DNA from: Gavia stellata
Lineage: Eukaryota; Chordata; Aves; Gaviiformes; Gaviidae
Direction of reading: 5' to 3'
Assembly: GCF_030936135.1 (NCBI RefSeq)
Contig: NC_082608.1
Coordinates: 8,835,535 to 8,899,534, forward strand
Length of the DNA stretch: 64,000 nt
The notes beneath the pieces were generated by a model. It did no database searches and was not told where the DNA came from. It saw nothing but the letters and a program-made list of their open reading frames with translations. A program made the translations under genes and the position numbers. Positions 59,501-64,000 of the stretch are shown here, piece by piece (positions within the stretch are counted from its first letter, which is position 1; every line of letters begins with the position of its first letter).

Positions 59501-62346
59501 AGTGTTGGGGATTGTCATATTCCAGGCTTTGAACACCGTAAGTTAATGGTGTAATGTATTTAGTAATTTACTTAGTTTATTTTTATGCAATAGTGGTTAC
59601 CCAACTGTATGTGAAATTCAGGTGACCTTTGTACACACTGAAAGCCTAATGCATTCTGAAAGCACTGGATTTATTTTTTTATGTGCAGCTGAACTACAAT
59701 GCACATGTACAGCAGAGGGGGAGCCCCCAGGGAAAAGGACTTCTGTTGTTGTGCCCAGTTCTTTCACGCCACTCTCGATACTCATCTTTCTATAGGATGG
59801 GATAGTGTTTGTCATAGAAAGGAGGAGAAAACCTGGCATTTCCAGAAAAGGTATTAGCCAAGAGTGGGCTACCAATTTCCAAATGCTTTCTGACTCACAG
59901 GTGGCTCCTTGCCTGTGTTAGGTGGCCTGGAAGTGGGCAGCTGGCTGGATGGGGTTTTTTGTGCTTCATAGGTTTCTGGCCATAGTTTAAAAATTGAGAT
60001 GTGTTAATCCCACGGTTTTGGCTCAAAGACCTGTTAACAAGCTCTAGAGCAAGAGAACTACCTTTCTTAATGTATAGAAGAATGTGGACTCTGAAAGAAA
60101 TGAGCCTTTTTCAAGTTAAGTGGGATCAGTACAACTAGTTTTAAATTTTTCTCAAGTACCCAAGATCTTTTTCAAAATGAAAAGGATGCTGTTTTCACAG
60201 GGCAATAAAGCATTCTCTCTTCTACTTGTTGAAAAACAAGTATTTGGAGAGTTTGAAAACTAATTTTCAAGCACTTAAATAAAGGTATTTTCCTTATTTT
60301 AGTCTACAAAATCATTAATTGAAGGAGTAAAAATATCTATATAAATGTTTTAAGTAATGATATTAGTGGTGCTATGCAATGGAATTTAACAGAAGGGGAA
60401 GAAGTAAATCTTTGATTTCCCTAACTGAATTTTATGTGTTCATTTAATTTTTTTGAGATATTCTCATTCCACTTTTCAATCTGCTTTTTCATCTGAGCTA
60501 GGTAACAGAAATCATATGATCAGAAAACAGCAAAAAATAGCTTTGTGTGTCCTGATTATACCCACCTATTTCTATCTTAGAGTACAAGGAAAAAAAATTA
60601 GTTTTAGTCTTTTTCCTATTAAGTTAGTAACAGCAAACATGAAACTTCAAGTAATTGTCTGGATTGTCAAATACAAAAGAAGTAAGAGATTTATATTATT
60701 GACAAACGTATCTTCATTTTTTTGTATTCTATACTGACGTATATGTCCTGAGGCACATGAACAATTACTTCTGCATTACATTACACAATACTGCTGTTTA
60801 GAATAGAAACATACAGAATGAGTTTCACCAAAAGTGTGGATTACTCTGAATTTAAACTGTCGGAGTAAGTTACGTATGGTACTAGAATGTGCTCTGGTTA
60901 CCTACTGAACAAAAGTGATATTTTTGAAATGTTCTACAACCGCTGTTACAAAAAGTCCCACAACTGAGACGGATGAATCTTACTCTGTAGCATGCTTGGT
61001 AGCAATACGTGATGTTTCTGTTTTGCTCACCTATTGTTTTATATTTCTGCATTTCATTGTAGACCTTATAATTCAAAAATTGCTTTCTATGAATCACTCT
61101 GAGTAGAGTAAAAACAGAATACAGATTCAGATTTGCACCTAAAACTTCATTTTTAATTTTGGTTTTTTTAAAATAGTGTTACCATACATGGGAACATTTA
61201 GAAAGTATATGATGGGTATAATTGGATTTCATTGCAATGACTGCGTGAATGATACCATGTAAAGTAAAAACTATATTATATTTCATGGTTCTGATTTCAA
61301 TCAGTGTTTTTCAAAATTACAGTATTTTGCAATGATACTGTTTTATCTGTCTTCTGCATGACAAATAAGTGCTAAGAAATCTAATCCTTTGAAAAATTTC
61401 CCTCAGGTTAAGAGTCTCTCTCTTATTTTCTGTTTTTTCCTTAGGTGGTGTTTTTTGGGGGTTTTTTCCAAACCTTCAGCAGCTAACAGTAACTTGATAG
61501 GCATGCATACGTTGGGCGGGAGGCGAGGGTCAAAGTACGTTTAATTTCAACTTTGAGTTTTCATCAAGAGTGTTGTAGATCATGGTTGCAGTTCAAATGT
61601 CATCACTTACTTAGTGCGTGTCTGCCTGTGTATACGGAGTATCTGGCAGAACTGTTCCAGGCTTCTAAGCCATCTGTGATATCCAAAGTTGACCTTAGTG
61701 CACTTTTTTAATAATTTTGGGGGCTTCTCTAATATGAACGTGGTTGTATGTAACCTCAAGGGACCAGTCCCTGTGTCGCACGCAATTGCCATGTGGCAGC
61801 AATGTTGTTGATTACTGGATTGTGTTGGTGAGGGAGTCTCTCCACAGCACAAAATTATGCTGTCAGGGATCTCATTCTGTTTCCTGAAATAGCTAAATTA
61901 AGGCTTGGATGAGAGACATTTTAAGACGCTGTTAAGTGCTTTAGATGTTGGTGATAGTGATCCTTTAAGATGGCACCCTTCTGTCCTTTTGAAGGCGTTG
62001 TTAGTTAGTTCACATATAAAATTACTCCTGGCTTTAAAAATGGCACTGAATTTTCTGTAGTATTGAAATGTTAACTCTGGTACTTCAGCTTTATACCAAC
62101 TTGTGAAATTACTTTGATTTTAATTAAGATAAATTCCTATTTAGCACCTCTGCAGCACTTTGTGGAAAGTAAGTGCAGATAGATACATTCTATTTTTTGT
62201 CCTGGAGAAATTATACTTTGCATTTCTTTTGTACTTTCAATTTGATACTTTAATCTTAATTTCTCATCAAACAGTTCAGTATCTGATGCTGTTGGGGAGA
62301 TAGGAGGGGAATTGAAGCTCTTGAACTTCTAAATATCCATGAATAA

Positions 62347-63275
62347 TAGAATCATTCAAGCTGAAATGAACCTTACGAGATCCAGCCTCCTGCTTTAAGC
62401 AGAGTCAACACTGAATTCAGACCATGCTGTGTAGAGCTTTGTCCAGTCAAACTTTGAAAACCCCCAAGGACAAAGTTTGTGCAACTTCTCTGGGCCTCTT
62501 TCCTAGTTCAATTATCATCATCATAGTGAATCTTTGTTTGTTTATCTCTAAACAAGGTTGGAACCTCCCTTGTGTCAGTCTGTGACCATTGTCTCTTGTT
62601 CTTCTGCCATGTATCTCAGTAGAGAGCCTGGCTCCATCTTCTCAGTTATCTCCTTGCAGGTATCAGAAGGCCACTGTTAGGTCCCCCCTAAATCTTCTGT
62701 TCTCAAGGCTGAACAAGCCCTGTGCCCTCAGCTTGTCCTTTGAGTAAATATTCAACGCCTGACCATCTTGGTGACCCTTCCCTAAACACACTCAATATTC
62801 TCAAATCTTTCTTGAACCGTGGGGCGCAGAACGGGACACAGGATCCAGATGCAGACTAACAAGTGCTGAATAAAGAGAAATAATAACTCGCCTCAATCAG
62901 CAGGAGCAGAGGCAGCAGTTACAGTGCAGTATGCTGTTTGCTGTCATAGCTGCCACACTCTGCTGTAGCTTACTGTTTACCAGGACCCACACATCTTTTT
63001 TAGGAGAGCTGCTACCCATCTGGTCAGTCTCCAGCCTGTACCATTGCAGGGGTTTACTCTCCTATGCAGAACTTCTTTGTTGATTTGTTATGAGGTCCCT
63101 CTTTGCCCATTCTTGTCTTTTTAGGTCCCCTCTGAATGGCTATCCTGTCCTGAAGCCTATTGATTGTATTCCCCACTTTCGTGTTGTCCACAAATGTAGT
63201 GAGGGTGCATCCTTCCTCCAGCTTTAATGCTGCCTATTGTTTGCAATGCCAAGAAAAACAAATGGACTCAGGATC
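62347..63275 (-). mobile_element. Old, degraded CR1 LINE
   Basis: The reverse-complement landmarks of CR1 appear in order. They are a 3' terminus (TAGAATCATTCAAGCTGAAA), the segment for the coding end (CAACTTCTCTGGGCCTCTTT), the GTTCTCAAGGCTGAACAAGC and CCTCAGCTTGTCC blocks, a CTGCACAC-like block, then CAGTCTCCAGCCTGTACCAT and TTTCGTGTTGTCCACAAATG near the reverse-transcriptase LADD region. Many indels leave no long ORF. It is a much older copy than the one at 15461. The 5' limit is approximate. Confidence 0.85.
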
Positions 63276-63654
63276 TCAAGGCCCTGATGGTTTGGGCTTA
63301 CCTGCACTTAAGGATTAGTACAGATTCCAGGCAAGCCTGAATTTCAGTGAAGTTGTTCCTGAATATCTCCATACACTGGACACATTCCAAAACACAGGTC
63401 CTTTATTCTTACAACCTTATCTATTTTTTTTCTGTTCTGGAATAATTCAGTGCATAGAAAAGACTTAAAATTATTTTTTTTTTCATTTGGTGACATAGTT
63501 AGGAAATAAGGATTATTCCTCTTTGGAAATTTGTAAATGGTTAAGAATCCTGATGCAGTGAGGAAATGTCAGCTGTTTTAAATAGGATTAGGTTGTTTAA
63601 GTAAATAAAATGGATTTCCTTACCTAACTGTTCTTTTTTTGTTTTATTTTACAG

Positions 63655-63827
63655 TGGATTCCAGTCTTGCAAGACTTCAAAAATAAAGACACACTCTGGG
63701 GCTTTGTACCATATCAAAATGACAAATCTTCAACGGAAATTTCATTTCCCATTACACTTCATATTGGAGATTACAATATGGATGGCTACCCAGATGCTCT
63801 TGCTATACTAAAGAACACATCTGGAAG
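63655..63827 (+). CDS. ITFG1: ITFG1 coding exon 10 (residues 291-348)
   Basis: A 173-nt exon encoding WIPVLQDFKNKDTLWGFVPY, a variable QNDKSSTE linker, then ISFPITLHIG, the sixth loop DYNMDGYPD (329-337), and ALAILKNTSG. Human has the same WVPVLQDF...TLWGFVPF...ITLHIGDYNMDGYPDAL order. N344 is a sequon (NTS). The acceptor is TTTTACAG and the donor AAG plus gtagag. It ends in phase 2, so the next exon, outside the window, supplies the last base of codon 348. Confidence 0.96.
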
Positions 63828-64000
63828 GTAGAGTATATGTAAACCTAGAAATAAAGACAATCAAATGCATGTTCAATCATCAGTCATACAAATTTTACTA
63901 ATTTTAGTGCATCTCGTTCATTTTATCAAGTGAACAAGACTTTTGATTTCTGCTAAATGTTTCCCTGTTAAAAAGGTATGCATTTACATGGTATATTCAA
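63828..64000 (+). other. ITFG1: ITFG1 intron 10, partial
   Basis: The first 173 bases of the intron after exon 10; nothing recognisable before the window ends. Confidence 0.85.

Larger units (their letters stand above)
55153..63654 (+). other. ITFG1: ITFG1 intron 9
   Basis: An 8.5-kb intron with a short (AT)n run near 55548-55560, a 58-base G/T-only tract at 56489-56546 and an old antisense CR1 copy at 62347-63275. Otherwise it shows nothing recognisable. Confidence 0.82.
13785..64000 (+). other. ITFG1: ITFG1 gene, exons 1-10 and introns, runs off right edge
   Basis: ITFG1 (T-cell immunomodulatory protein TIP, or LINKIN) is a type I membrane protein of about 610 residues. It has integrin-alpha-like FG-GAP repeats in its extracellular part and is reported to bind RuvB-like ATPases and tubulin (established knowledge). 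Ten exons here total 1,043 coding nt (347 codons plus 2 nt), with phase preserved at every junction. They cover the signal peptide and six Asp-rich loops starting at residues 46, 98, 153, 202, 257 and 329. The six loops follow D-x-[ND]-x-D-x-x-x-[DE]. Six N-glycosylation sequons are seen (N27, N130, N142, N179, N233, N344). The remaining exons, transmembrane helix and tail lie past 64000. Confidence 0.96.

Noticed and set aside
61607..61852. 81-codon minus-strand ORF in ITFG1 intron 9
   Set aside because: No recognisable family, promoter or splice context; its length is within chance for this composition.
1..64000. A prokaryote-like operon, defence system or CRISPR array
   Set aside because: The window is vertebrate intronic and exonic DNA. 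No regularly spaced repeat array and no run of closely spaced genes is present.

Overview
The window is vertebrate nuclear DNA, most likely from a bird. It has small coding exons bounded by GT-AG introns, a single CpG island, AT-rich introns, and CR1 LINE fragments as the only recognisable interspersed repeat family. Two genes were identified by matching translated exons to remembered vertebrate proteins. They lie head to head, an arrangement I recall from human 16q12.1. No prokaryotic feature, CRISPR array, convincing RNA gene or intact mobile element was found.

Left part (1-13508, minus strand): the 5' end of PHKB, the beta regulatory subunit of phosphorylase kinase. Coding exons 1-3 are at 13421-13508, 4208-4297 and 1927-2065. 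They encode about the first 105 residues, and the gene continues off the left edge. Centre (about 13040-14330): a CpG island holding a compact bidirectional promoter, with 276 bp between the PHKB and ITFG1 start codons. Right part (13785-64000, plus strand): the first ten coding exons of ITFG1 (integrin-alpha FG-GAP repeat containing 1; TIP/LINKIN). They encode a signal peptide and six Asp-rich FG-GAP-type loops across about 347 residues. The rest of the beta-propeller, the transmembrane segment and the cytoplasmic tail lie beyond the right edge.

All introns use GT-AG, and the reading phase is continuous across every junction. The introns hold CR1 fragments of several ages: a roughly 1-kb copy at 15461-16460 flanked by an 18-bp direct repeat, a 3'-end fragment at 38219-38547, an old copy at 62347-63275, and short 3' tails elsewhere. 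There are also microsatellites and A/C-only or G/T-only tracts.

The two proteins have no obvious shared pathway; what links them here is the shared promoter. I found no convincing new biological system. The items most worth a second look are the bidirectional promoter and its overlapping upstream ORF, the exon structure of the FG-GAP loops, the direct repeat around the CR1 copy, a 170-codon unexplained ORF in ITFG1 intron 6, and a terminal-exon-like segment antisense in intron 8.
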